DNA of 64,000 nucleotides from Ciceribacter sichuanensis (GTDB taxonomy: Bacteria > Pseudomonadota > Alphaproteobacteria > Rhizobiales > Rhizobiaceae): positions 806,001 to 870,000 of the forward strand of contig NZ_JAMXLX010000001.1 of assembly GCF_024055605.1 (NCBI RefSeq), read 5' to 3'. Positions 27,795 to 35,968 of the stretch are shown here, piece after piece. A program made the translations under genes and the position numbers. The notes under the pieces were generated by a model. That model was not told the DNA's origin, ran no database searches, and was given only the letters and a program-made list of their open reading frames with translations. Numbering within the stretch: the stretch's first letter is position 1; every line of letters begins with the position of its first letter.

Positions 27795-28898
27795 ATGTTG
27801 AGCAGGCGGGCGATACTGACGGGCGGAGGGGGGCTCATCGCTCTGGGAGCAGGAGGAAGCGTCCTGTCCCTCGGTATCGAGCTTCGTCGTTATCAGGACT
27901 ATGCGCAGAGGATCCGTGCGCCGCTGCGCGCCGATCCGTCATTCGTAGAACTGGTACGTCACGCGACGCTTGCCGCCAACGGCCATAATACGCAGCCTTG
28001 GCTTTTCCGTCTTTCCGGCGACCGCATTTCCATCCGTCCGGATTTTTCCCGCCGTACGCCGGTGGTGGATCCGGATGACCATCATCTCTACGTGGGTCTC
28101 GGCTGTGCGCTCGAAAACCTTGTGATTGCTGCCGCAGCCACGGGCCGTATTGCGGATGTTGCGTTGATCGACGAAGGGTCGAACGGCGTGGCCGTGACAT
28201 TGTCCCGTGGCGCTCCGACCGGTGAGCGGGTGATGGAAATGGCCGCAGCCATTCCCTTCAGACAATCGACCCGCAGCATATACGACGGCAGGCCGGTCGC
28301 CTCCGGGGATCTGGAGAGACTGGCGAAGGTCGCGGCGGTTGCCGGTGTAGACACGGCTATCGTAACGGAACGTTCGCAGATCGATCGTGTGCGGAACCTG
28401 GTTATTGCCGGCAACGACGTCCAGATGGCGGACCGCGCATTCATCCGGGAACTCAAGGATTGGCTGCGCTTCAGCCCGTATACCGCCAGGCGCAGGGGCG
28501 ACGGTCTGTATTCGCCGGCAAGCGGCAATCCGGCGCTGCCGGAATGGCTCGGGCCATTGGCGTTCGATCTCGCCTTCAAACCCGCCTCCGAAGCCGACAA
28601 ATACAGTCGCCACATGGATACTTCGGCCGGGGTGGCGGTCTTCTCCGCAGCCGAAGAGGGGCCTGCAGGCTGGATTGCCGTGGGGCAGGCTTGCCAGCGC
28701 TTCTGCCTTATGGCGACCGTGCTGGGGCTGAGGACGGCATTTATCAACCAACCGGTCGAAGTTGCGGCACTGAGAGGGGACCTTTCCATCTTAGCTGGCT
28801 TTGGCGGGCGCCGGCCGGATATCATCCTACGCTTCGGTTACGCACCCGCGATGATCTATTCGCCGAGGAGGCCTGTCGAAGCGGTTATCGAAGTTTGA
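27795..28898 (+). CDS. Nitroreductase-family protein with Tat-like signal
   Basis: A 367-residue protein. It starts with SRRAILTGGGGLIALGAGG, a Tat-like signal with a hydrophobic stretch. The body has nitroreductase/Acg-like features: ATLAANGHNTQPWLFRL near residue 55, IPFRQSTRSIYDGRPV in the middle and VGQACQRFCLMATVLGLRTAFINQP near the C-terminus. It is likely FMN-dependent or a flavin-sequestering relative, located outside the cytoplasm or membrane-anchored. GGAG precedes the ATG at 27795; a GTG one codon earlier is equally possible. Its 3' end overlaps the convergent EamA gene by 43 bp. Confidence 0.8.
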   Translation: MLSRRAILTGGGGLIALGAGGSVLSLGIELRRYQDYAQRIRAPLRADPSFVELVRHATLAANGHNTQPWLFRLSGDRISIRPDFSRRTPVVDPDDHHLYVGLGCALENLVIAAAATGRIADVALIDEGSNGVAVTLSRGAPTGERVMEMAAAIPFRQSTRSIYDGRPVASGDLERLAKVAAVAGVDTAIVTERSQIDRVRNLVIAGNDVQMADRAFIRELKDWLRFSPYTARRRGDGLYSPASGNPALPEWLGPLAFDLAFKPASEADKYSRHMDTSAGVAVFSAAEEGPAGWIAVGQACQRFCLMATVLGLRTAFINQPVEVAALRGDLSILAGFGGRRPDIILRFGYAPAMIYSPRRPVEAVIEV

Positions 28899-29779
28899 GC
28901 CCGGCGGGCGGCCATTCGTCCGGCCCATATCTGCGTCATGGAATGGCCGAGCAGGGCGAGCACCATGATGCCGCCGCCGATAAGGGTGGGCGTTCCGGGC
29001 ATTTCGCTGAAAATCAGCCAGATCCATACCGGTGCCAGAATGGTTTCCAGCAGGTAGAACATGCCGACTTCTGCCGCCGGCAGGTAGCGGGGCGCGGTCG
29101 CCAGCAGCCAGAACGCGAGCGGCATCATCACGATCCCGTCGAGAAGCGCCCAACCGGGCGCCTGCATGGTGAACCCGTAGCTCCAGCCGAGAACGAGGCT
29201 GAAACCGGCAGGTATGATGGTCGCAAGCAGCGGTACGAAACCCATTGCCTGGCGCGAGGCGCGTCCGATGGTCAGGGCCGCGGCAATCAGCACGGCTGCG
29301 ACAGCGGCGAGGAAATCCCCGAAAAGATGACCTGATGATACGCCCCCGTTGACGATCAGCGAGACGCCGAGCAGCATGACCACCATGGTAACCAGCGTCG
29401 AGCGGCTAGGTGGCTCCTTCAGGAACAGCCATGACAGGATGGCTGCGATCATCGGCGAGAAGGCGACGATGAAGACGACATTCGCCGAGGACGTGTGATA
29501 GACGGCAGCCACGAAGGCCATGGTGCTGAAGCCGTAGAACAGCCCGCCGACCAAGGTTGCGGCTGTCAGGCGGAGCGGGGACCAGCGCCCGGTCGCAAGG
29601 CGTATGCCGGCAAGCGCCAAGAGCGCGATCAGGAAGATCGCCATGCTGCGAAGGCCAAGCACCGGCCACAGCCCACCATCGGAAAGCCGGACGAGCGGAA
29701 TGTCGAAGGACAGGAAGAGGCCTCCGGCTGTCGCCAGCGCGAGGCCGGTGGAGCGACCGGCAGGGGAGGGTGATGTCAT
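28856..29779 (-). CDS. EamA/DMT-family transporter
   Basis: A 307-residue protein with ten predicted membrane helices arranged as two EamA repeats (about residues 10-145 and 155-285), the usual size of the drug/metabolite transporter superfamily. Substrate unknown. The ATG overlaps the stop of bpt in an ATGA (29776-29779), so it is co-translated with bpt. The last 43 bp overlap the nitroreductase gene on the other strand. Confidence 0.88.
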   Translation of the reverse strand: MTSPSPAGRSTGLALATAGGLFLSFDIPLVRLSDGGLWPVLGLRSMAIFLIALLALAGIRLATGRWSPLRLTAATLVGGLFYGFSTMAFVAAVYHTSSANVVFIVAFSPMIAAILSWLFLKEPPSRSTLVTMVVMLLGVSLIVNGGVSSGHLFGDFLAAVAAVLIAAALTIGRASRQAMGFVPLLATIIPAGFSLVLGWSYGFTMQAPGWALLDGIVMMPLAFWLLATAPRYLPAAEVGMFYLLETILAPVWIWLIFSEMPGTPTLIGGGIMVLALLGHSMTQIWAGRMAARRAQTSITASTGLLGE

Positions 29780-30555
29780 GCGTTCGGCGACTCGGTCGCT
29801 TCCGGAGCGGGGATGTAGCGTTCCCAGCCCTGGTTCGTGAGTTGTTCCTGCGGCAGGAAGCGGGTCTTGTAATCCATCTTGTGGGAGCCGCGCACCCAGT
29901 AGCCGAGATAAACATGCGGCAGGCCGAGCGCCTTGGCCCGGTTGACGTGGTCGAGCACCATCATCGTGCCGAGAGACCGTTTCACCAGCGCCGGGTTGAA
30001 GAAGGAATAGACCATGGAGAGCCCGTCGCTCATCAGGTCCGACAGGGCGACCGCAATCAGTTCGCCCCGTGGCTGGCCGCCAAGCCCGTCGCCGGGTGCG
30101 CGCAGCCGGTATTCGATGACGCGGGTCTGCACATGGGTATCCTCGACCATGATGGCATAGTCGAGCGCCGACATGTCCGACATGCCGCCTTCCTGATGGC
30201 GGTGATCCAGATAGGTGCGGAAGAGGGAGAACTGCTCGGTTGAGGGCTGGGCCGGAAAGACTGTCGACACGACATCCTTGTTGGTGGCGGCCACCCGCTT
30301 GAAGGAGCGGCCCGGCTCGAACTCGTCAACGAGGATGCGCACCGAGATGCAGGCGCGGCAGGCCTCGCATGCGGGGCGGTACGCGATATTCTGGGACCGG
30401 CGGAAACCGCCCTGTGTGAGAAGGTCGTTCATCTCGGTCGCACGCGGGCCGACGAGATGTGTGAAAACCTTGCGCTCCATTTCCCCCGGCAGGTATGGAC
30501 ACGGCGCGGGCGCCGTGAGGTAGAATTGCGGGGACGGAGACGTCTGGGTGTTCAT
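29776..30555 (-). CDS. bpt: Aspartate/glutamate leucyltransferase (Bpt/Ate family)
   Basis: A 259-residue aminoacyl-tRNA-protein transferase that adds Leu to N-terminal Asp or Glu of proteins, feeding the N-end rule degradation pathway. The N-terminal cysteine motif [16 protein letters not shown] and the family segments [15 protein letters not shown] and [15 protein letters not shown] are clear. The bacterial leucyl-type name follows the family convention for proteobacteria; arginyl specificity cannot be excluded by eye. The start at 30555 ([16 protein letters not shown]) is the normal N-terminus. EamA follows with an overlapping start. Confidence 0.93.
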   Translation of the reverse strand: MNTQTSPSPQFYLTAPAPCPYLPGEMERKVFTHLVGPRATEMNDLLTQGGFRRSQNIAYRPACEACRACISVRILVDEFEPGRSFKRVAATNKDVVSTVFPAQPSTEQFSLFRTYLDHRHQEGGMSDMSALDYAIMVEDTHVQTRVIEYRLRAPGDGLGGQPRGELIAVALSDLMSDGLSMVYSFFNPALVKRSLGTMMVLDHVNRAKALGLPHVYLGYWVRGSHKMDYKTRFLPQEQLTNQGWERYIPAPEATESPNA

Positions 30556-30640
30556 CTTGCCGGTCGGTTTCCTCTGGCGACCATCATTTTCACTAGCATG
30601 GCGCAAGAATAAAAAACGTCAACTATCCGTCATCAAAGAA

Positions 30641-30673
30641 GAACACGCCGGACCGCTATGGGACGGCGTGTTC
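30641..30673 (-). terminator. Intrinsic terminator after the RDD gene
   Basis: A ten-pair stem GAACACGCCG with CGGCGTGTTC encloses a 13-base loop. On the minus strand it is followed by TTCTTTGATG. It begins 30 bp after the RDD stop codon and lies in the 147-bp gap before bpt. Confidence 0.7.
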
Positions 30674-30702
30674 CGCAGGATTTTGTTGTCGTTGCCGTTT
30701 CG

Positions 30703-31161
30703 TCAGGCAGTGCGGACGGCCGCAGTGCCCAGCAACAGGTCGTGAACCAGCCGCGATCTCTCGATGAAAAGACCAGCGAGGAGAATCAGCGGGGTCAGAA
30801 CCGAGTTCAAAATCCAGAACAGCGCGAGATGCGCAATCGCGGTGAAGAAGTCGATCTTGCGGCCATCGAGGCGAACCATGGCGATGCCCATGGCGCGCAT
30901 GCCAGGCGTTGCCTGGCTCGGTCCGGCAAGCGACATTCCGAAATAAAGACCGGCCACCACGAAGAACAGGATGGGATAGAGAAGCCACGCGAAGCCGAGC
31001 GTGATGACGCCCATGAAAAACACCAGAATCGCCGCGGGAACCCAGAGCGCCCCGACGAGCAGGTAGTCGATCATGAAAGCAAAAACCCTTCGTGACAGCA
31101 CACCGCTATAAGCGCGCCAGTCCTCCGGTGCTGCATAGGTCGGATTGGTGTCGAGGCTCAT
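30703..31161 (-). CDS. RDD family membrane protein
   Basis: A 152-residue membrane protein with three or four helices: about residues 32-55, 58-80 and 105-130. The family signature SRRVFAFMIDYLLVGALW (R then D in helix 1) and the SQATPGMRAMGIAMVRLDG segment are present. RDD proteins have no agreed single function; some act in ion transport. The ATG at 31161 has GGAG six bases upstream. It lies 94 bp after hemB on the same strand. Confidence 0.87.
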   Translation of the reverse strand: MSLDTNPTYAAPEDWRAYSGVLSRRVFAFMIDYLLVGALWVPAAILVFFMGVITLGFAWLLYPILFFVVAGLYFGMSLAGPSQATPGMRAMGIAMVRLDGRKIDFFTAIAHLALFWILNSVLTPLILLAGLFIERSRLVHDLLLGTAAVRTA

Positions 31162-31255
31162 TGTCTGCTCCGTTGTGAATTCACGAAAGCATATGGGGGC
31201 AAACGCCGGAAAAACAATGGCTCCGGCCAGTCTGCCCCCGAAAGCTTCCGAAACT

Positions 31256-32272
31256 TCAGCCGTGCTTGGCGAGGTGCCGGGCCACATCCATGGCGAAATA
31301 GGTCAGGATGCCGTCGCAACCTGCGCGCTTGAAACAGAGCAGGGTTTCCAGCATGACCTTCTCGCCGTCCAGCCAGCCATTGAGGGCGGCGGCCTTGATC
31401 TGCGCATATTCGCCGGAGACCTGATAGGCGAAGACCGGCAGGCCGAAGGCTTCCTTCATTCGCCAGCAGATGTCGATATAGGGCAGGCCGGGCTTGACCA
31501 TCAGCATGTCGGCGCCTTCCTCGACATCGAGTGCCGCGTCGCGGAGCGCTTCGGTGCCGTTGGCCGGATCGAGATAATAGCTCTTCTTGTCGCCCTTCAG
31601 CAGTCCGCCGGTGGAGATCGCCTCGCGGTAGGGGCCATAATAGCCGGAAGCGAACTTCGTCGCATAGGACATGATGCCGACGTTCTGGTGGCCTGCGGCG
31701 TCGAGGCCGCGGCGGATCGCGCCGATGCGGCCGTCCATCATTTCAGAAGGTGCAATGATGTCGGAGCCGGCGTCAGCCTGCAGTATGGCGGCGCGCACGA
31801 CCTGCTCGACCGTCTCGTCATTGACGATTTCTTCCCCGCGCAGGATGCCGTCATGCCCATGGCTGGTGAACGGATCAAGCGCCACGTCGGTGATAACGCC
31901 GATGTTCGGGACGGCTTTCTTGATCGCAGCCGTTGCGCGGTTGATAAGGTTGTTGGCTTCGAGGATCTGTGAACCGGTTTCGTTGCGCAGTTCCATTTCG
32001 ATGTTCGGAAAGGTCGCCAGCGCCGGAATGCCGAGATCGGCCGCTTCCTTCGCGGCCTCGACAGCCTTATCCACAGACATTCGGTTTACGCCCGGCATGG
32101 AGGCGACCGGCTCCACGATGCCTTCTCCGGGGATGACAAAGATCGGCCAGATGAGGTCGTCGACCGTCAGCCGGTTCTCCTGAACCATGCGGCGCGTCCA
32201 GTCGGCCTTGCGATTTCGCCGCATGCGGCGGTGCCCGGTGATGTCGTCGACCAGATGAATTTTGTCCTGCAT
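31256..32272 (-). CDS. hemB: Delta-aminolevulinic acid dehydratase (porphobilinogen synthase)
   Basis: A 338-residue enzyme that condenses two 5-aminolevulinate molecules to porphobilinogen in haem synthesis. The Schiff-base lysines lie in SYATKFASGYYGPYRE and ADMLMVKPGLPYID. DVALDPFTSHGHDG is the Mg-type active-site segment: the cysteines of the zinc form are replaced by Asp/Ala, as is usual in alphaproteobacteria. The ATG at 32272 has GAGG eight bases upstream. It is divergent from a small membrane-protein gene (126 bp between starts). Confidence 0.96.
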   Translation of the reverse strand: MQDKIHLVDDITGHRRMRRNRKADWTRRMVQENRLTVDDLIWPIFVIPGEGIVEPVASMPGVNRMSVDKAVEAAKEAADLGIPALATFPNIEMELRNETGSQILEANNLINRATAAIKKAVPNIGVITDVALDPFTSHGHDGILRGEEIVNDETVEQVVRAAILQADAGSDIIAPSEMMDGRIGAIRRGLDAAGHQNVGIMSYATKFASGYYGPYREAISTGGLLKGDKKSYYLDPANGTEALRDAALDVEEGADMLMVKPGLPYIDICWRMKEAFGLPVFAYQVSGEYAQIKAAALNGWLDGEKVMLETLLCFKRAGCDGILTYFAMDVARHLAKHG

Positions 32273-32398
32273 GATAATGCCTCGTCTTCCTTTTGAGCGG
32301 TGCGCGTACTGCTCTAGTCCTAAATTGAGAAACCGCAAAGGGGCGCATCGTCGCGCCATGGCTGGCAACGGGACGCCGCTTGCGCATATGCTTCGCCC

Positions 32399-32836
32399 AT
32401 GAACCCTGATTCTCAAAATGCACCGAAAGGCAGCCTGGCGGAAATCCTGTTCGTGATCTTTCTGAGAGTGGTCGCGATCGCCTGCCTGTGGTTTGGCCTG
32501 CAGTACTGGGGAATGCTGGTCGGCTATTCGTTGGGCGGGCAGGGGCGCTTCGATCTTCTCTCCCTGCCGTGGAAAGTGGCGGGCGCCAGCCTGTCGGTCA
32601 TCTTCCCCGTCGCCGCGCTCGGCCTGTGGCTTGCGGTCTCCTGGGGACCGGTCATATGGGCGCTTGCCGCCGGCACGCAGATCCTAATGCATACGGTCTG
32701 GTACGACACTTTCGGTTCCAATCCGATCGTGCTGGTCATGCATGCGGTGGTGGCGTTGGTGTATGTCGTCTTCCGTCTGGCGTTATGGCTCGAAAAGCGC
32801 CACAAACAGGAAGAGATAAGGCTTGATTTACCGTAA
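32399..32836 (+). CDS. Small membrane protein, DUF6163-like
   Basis: A 145-residue membrane protein with four predicted helices (about residues 15-42, 58-80, 82-100 and 105-130) and a charged C-terminal tail KRHKQEEIRL. Position and size match a conserved rhizobial family divergent from hemB, probably DUF6163; that name is from memory. No function is known. It is monocistronic and faces ldtR downstream. Confidence 0.7.
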   Translation: MNPDSQNAPKGSLAEILFVIFLRVVAIACLWFGLQYWGMLVGYSLGGQGRFDLLSLPWKVAGASLSVIFPVAALGLWLAVSWGPVIWALAAGTQILMHTVWYDTFGSNPIVLVMHAVVALVYVVFRLALWLEKRHKQEEIRLDLP

Positions 32837-32966
32837 TGGCATCAGGCTTTTCGGTAAACTCTTGTTAAGCCTGCGTTTTAAGTAGAATTTTATATGCATT
32901 GGATATGGTCACTCACAAGGCGGGAGAAAAACAAAGCCGCCAGATAAAACAGTGAGGCAGACCGAC

Positions 32967-33476
32967 ATGAACACCAAGCTCAAGCCACAGCAGAACACCC
33001 TGGCACCGCAGGAAGAAGCAATCCGCTCGCTCTACATGGAGTCGTTGCATCTCGTTGAACGCCTGCATCGCCGCCTTCTCGATGTCATCAAGGACGAGTT
33101 CGACCGTCAGGGTCGCAGCGACGTCAACGCCGTTCAGGCGCTCCTCTTGTTCAACATCGGCAATTCCGAATTGACCGCCGGCGAACTGCGCTCGCGTGGT
33201 TACTACCTCGGCTCGAACGTTTCCTACAACGTCAAGAAGCTGGTAGACCTCGGCTTCATCAACCACCAGCGTTCGCGCATCGACCGTCGCTCGGTTCGCA
33301 TCAGCCTGACCGAAAGCGGCCAGGAAATCGCCGAAACCGTCGCCAAGCTCTATGAGCGCCACATCGGCTCGATCCAGAAGGTCGGCGGCATCGGTTCAGA
33401 CGAGTTCACCCAGATGAACAAGCTGCTCCAGCGCCTCGATCGCTTCTGGAACGACCAGATCCTCTATCGTCTCTAA
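32967..33476 (+). CDS. ldtR: MarR-family regulator LdtR
   Basis: A 169-residue winged-helix regulator. The recognition region ELTAGELRSRGYYLGSNVSYNVKKLVDLG and the wing HQRSRIDRRSVRISLTESG are well conserved, and YLGSNVSYNVKKL is distinctive of the LdtR group. In Liberibacter and Sinorhizobium, LdtR activates an L,D-transpeptidase gene, ldtP, and affects osmotic tolerance. The likely target lies 1 kb downstream (34452). GAGG precedes the ATG at 32967; a GTG five codons earlier is an alternative. The final bases overlap the stop of the convergent YrbL-like gene. Confidence 0.92.
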   Translation: MNTKLKPQQNTLAPQEEAIRSLYMESLHLVERLHRRLLDVIKDEFDRQGRSDVNAVQALLLFNIGNSELTAGELRSRGYYLGSNVSYNVKKLVDLGFINHQRSRIDRRSVRISLTESGQEIAETVAKLYERHIGSIQKVGGIGSDEFTQMNKLLQRLDRFWNDQILYRL

Positions 33477-34210
33477 GAAGCAGGCTTGCTTTCAAGCTCT
33501 GGCCGGGATGCATTCGCCTGCTTCCCGGTCCACTCTGCCTTGAGGGCAGGGTAGCGCGCAAAGATGGCCTCGAAAATGCTGTCGCGTGCGCGTTGAAGTC
33601 GCCGCCTGTTGAGATACGGGCTGAGCGAACGCAGCGGGATCATGTTCTTTTCCCCGATGCCGTCGATGACGACGAATTCCGGCCTTCCCGAGCGGTTCTC
33701 GCTATAGAGAAACTGCCGCATGTGCATGTCGGAAAGAACCACATGCATGTCCATGCAATCCTTGAACAGCCGGTCGAACGCAATCAGGTGCTTGATGGAC
33801 ACTGCGCCTTTTTCAAACAGTTTTTCGAGTGTCGGGGCGAGTTTGTCGCCATCGCCGGCGATCTTTTCCGTGACAAGCGCTAGCCCGGCCGTCGTCGACA
33901 CTAGACCGCAGGGCACGGCAATCGGCGGCGGGCCGCGCTCGTCCTCGTTCCAGCGGCGGCTGAGGATCAGGTATTGGGTGAGTTCCCGCCTGAAGCCGCG
34001 ATAGACCCCGAGCGGGTTCGTCCGCTTGACCAGGCTTTCACCCTTCAGGCGAGCATCCCCGGATGTTCTGTCCGGATCGACGATCTTCAGCACCACGTCC
34101 GGCATGTCCGGGTGCGTGTAGACACGTTTTAGTGATCCGGCCGTTTCGAACTCGCATTCCGAGATATCGAGTCGGCTGCCGAACCTGCCGTGAAAATCCT
34201 TGCCTGCCAT
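33473..34210 (-). CDS. YrbL-like kinase-fold protein
   Basis: A 245-residue soluble protein related to YrbL (PhoP-regulated in enterics). The ATP-cleft-type start LKRVYTHPDMPDVVLKIVDP gives a beta-strand and a likely Lys. Further segments are FRRELTQYLILSRRW, then HVVLSDMHMRQFLY, which matches a degenerate catalytic loop (YrbL proteins share a kinase-like fold), and FVVIDGIGEK, which resembles a DFG-type loop. The function is unsettled. It begins at MAGKDFHGRF and is divergent from ldtP with 241 bp of shared regulatory DNA. Confidence 0.8.
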   Translation of the reverse strand: MAGKDFHGRFGSRLDISECEFETAGSLKRVYTHPDMPDVVLKIVDPDRTSGDARLKGESLVKRTNPLGVYRGFRRELTQYLILSRRWNEDERGPPPIAVPCGLVSTTAGLALVTEKIAGDGDKLAPTLEKLFEKGAVSIKHLIAFDRLFKDCMDMHVVLSDMHMRQFLYSENRSGRPEFVVIDGIGEKNMIPLRSLSPYLNRRRLQRARDSIFEAIFARYPALKAEWTGKQANASRPELESKPAS

Positions 34211-34397
34211 GGAGTTCTTTGATCGTAATAATTTGTAACAAAACATAATATGACAGGAATACGACAGTTCGCGCAATAGCCGGAGCCACGAATTGGCCAT
34301 ATTGGTATGTGAGCGCCGAGGGGAAATAATGGTCGCATATTCATTGTGGTGCCGGAGCGGCAATCGCCTTAAAAGCGAACCACGGCGTCCGTTTGTT

Positions 34398-34423
34398 AAC
34401 CATGGCTGACTTAAAGCATGGTT
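34398..34423. promoter_or_regulatory. Inverted repeat upstream of ldtP
   Basis: AACCATG (34398-34404) and CATGGTT (34417-34423) form a seven-base inverted repeat with a 12-base spacer. It ends 28 bp before the ldtP start, in the shared region between ldtP and the YrbL-like gene. It is a candidate operator for LdtR or another dimeric regulator; this is position-based inference only. Confidence 0.4.
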
Positions 34424-34451
34424 TTCGTTTGAACTGGAAACGGTAGGAAAG

Positions 34452-35780
34452 ATGTCGAAGAAATCTGGAATTGTCGATTTGTCACGCCGCGCGATCCTGC
34501 GCGGTGCCGCAGCAGCAGGTGCCGCAGCAATCGCCGGCCAGGCAGTCGCACAGACGGCAGTCGACGAGCTGATCAGCGCACCCCGGCGCGGCAACTGGGA
34601 TGACCAGTTCGACGCCCAGGCTTCCCGCGCGACAGCAAGCGTGGTGTCGAACACGCCGATGCTGAGCGGCAGCAATCTCTTCAACTTCCAGGAGGCGATC
34701 CAGAACTATCAGGCCATCGTTTCCAACGGTGGCTGGCCGCAGGTGACGCCTGCCGTCAAGCTGAAGATCGGTGTTGTCGATCCGTCCGTCCAGCAGTTGC
34801 GCCAGCGCCTGATGATCTCGGGCGACCTTGATCGCGGCGCCGGCATGTCGAACTCCTTTGACACCTACGTCGATGGCGCGGTGAAGCGTTTTCAGGCCCG
34901 CCACGGTCTGCCGGAAGACGGCGTTCTCGGCGAGTTCACGCTGAAGGCCCTCAACGTCTCGGCCGACACCCGCCTGATGCAGCTCAATGTCAACCTGCAG
35001 CGTCTGCAGGACATGATGAGCAAGCAGCTCGAGAACCGCTACATCGTCGTCAACATTCCGGCAGCCTATGTCGAAGCCGTTGAAGGCGACCGCGTTGCGC
35101 TTCGCAACACCGCGATCGTCGGCCGCGACAGCCGTCCGTCGCCGCTGGTGGATTCCAAGGTCTCCGACATCATCCTGAACCCCTATTGGACTGCGCCGCG
35201 CTCGATCGTCGAAAAGGACATCGTACCGCTGATGCGCAAGGATCCGACCTATCTGTCGCGCAACAACATCCGCCTGATCGACGGCAAGGGCAGCGAAGTG
35301 TCGCCGGAAAGCATCGACTGGTTCGCGCCCAAGGCGCCGAACCTCATGTTCCGGCAGGACCCGGGCAAGATCAACGCCATGTCCTCGACGAAGATCAACT
35401 TCCCGAGCCCGGAAGCGGTCTATATGCACGACACGCCGACCCAGGGCCTGTTCAACAAGCTGATGCGTTTCGAATCCTCCGGCTGCGTGCGCGTTCAGAA
35501 CGTGCGCGATCTGATCGTCTGGGTGCTGAAGAACACCCCCGGCTGGAACCGCCAGGAAATCGAGCGCGTGATCGCAAGCCGCGTCAACACGCCGATCAAG
35601 GTCACCGACGAAGTCGGTGTCCATTGGGTTTATCTGACCGCATGGTCGGCGAAGGACGGCGTCGTTCAGTTCCGTGACGATATTTACGGAAAGGACGGCA
35701 ACGCCCAGCTCGCGTTGCAGACCAATATCGGCGTCGAGCAGGTCTCGGGCTCCGTCGAAGACGATATCCTGCCGCAATAA
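34452..35780 (+). CDS. ldtP: L,D-transpeptidase LdtP
   Basis: A 442-residue peptidoglycan enzyme that forms 3-3 cross-links or attaches proteins to the wall. It has a Tat-like signal (DLSRRAILRGAAAAGAAAIAG), a peptidoglycan-binding helical region near residues 115-175 (FDTYVDGAVKRFQARHGLPEDG), and a YkuD catalytic domain at about residues 195-375 with YMHDTPTQGLFNK and SSGCVRV, catalytic Cys345. In relatives it is activated by LdtR, encoded nearby. A strong terminator follows its stop codon. Confidence 0.93.
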   Translation: MSKKSGIVDLSRRAILRGAAAAGAAAIAGQAVAQTAVDELISAPRRGNWDDQFDAQASRATASVVSNTPMLSGSNLFNFQEAIQNYQAIVSNGGWPQVTPAVKLKIGVVDPSVQQLRQRLMISGDLDRGAGMSNSFDTYVDGAVKRFQARHGLPEDGVLGEFTLKALNVSADTRLMQLNVNLQRLQDMMSKQLENRYIVVNIPAAYVEAVEGDRVALRNTAIVGRDSRPSPLVDSKVSDIILNPYWTAPRSIVEKDIVPLMRKDPTYLSRNNIRLIDGKGSEVSPESIDWFAPKAPNLMFRQDPGKINAMSSTKINFPSPEAVYMHDTPTQGLFNKLMRFESSGCVRVQNVRDLIVWVLKNTPGWNRQEIERVIASRVNTPIKVTDEVGVHWVYLTAWSAKDGVVQFRDDIYGKDGNAQLALQTNIGVEQVSGSVEDDILPQ

Positions 35781-35791
35781 AAGCGAAATTT

Positions 35792-35822
35792 CCGGCCGCC
35801 CTCATTTTCTGGGGGCGGCCGG
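35792..35822 (+). terminator. Terminator of ldtP
   Basis: A ten-pair GC-only stem (CCGGCCGCCC with GGGCGGCCGG) around an 11-base loop, followed by TTCGTTTCGTTA. It starts 12 bp after the ldtP stop. Confidence 0.85.
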
Positions 35823-35922
35823 TTCGTTTCGTTATGGTTAATATACACTTATCGGGTGACGAATAATAACCGTTAAAAATTTGTTAAAATTTTCGGTTGT
35901 GTAAACCGGAGCCCGAAAATAT

Positions 35923-35968
35923 CATCTGCGCAGCCGTTTGTTTTTGAGTTGGAGGCTGTGCGCAGATG
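35923..35968 (+). promoter_or_regulatory. Hairpin covering the start codon of the alpha-oxoamine synthase gene
   Basis: CATCTGCG and CAGCC (35923-35935) pair fully with GGCTG and CGCAGATG (35954-35968), a 13-bp stem with a two-base TG bulge and an 18-base loop. The ATG at 35966 lies inside the stem, and the GGAGG ribosome site (35951-35955) spans the loop-stem junction. Such a structure would reduce initiation until melted or bound. AT-rich promoter-like DNA (35840-35900) precedes it. Confidence 0.55.
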
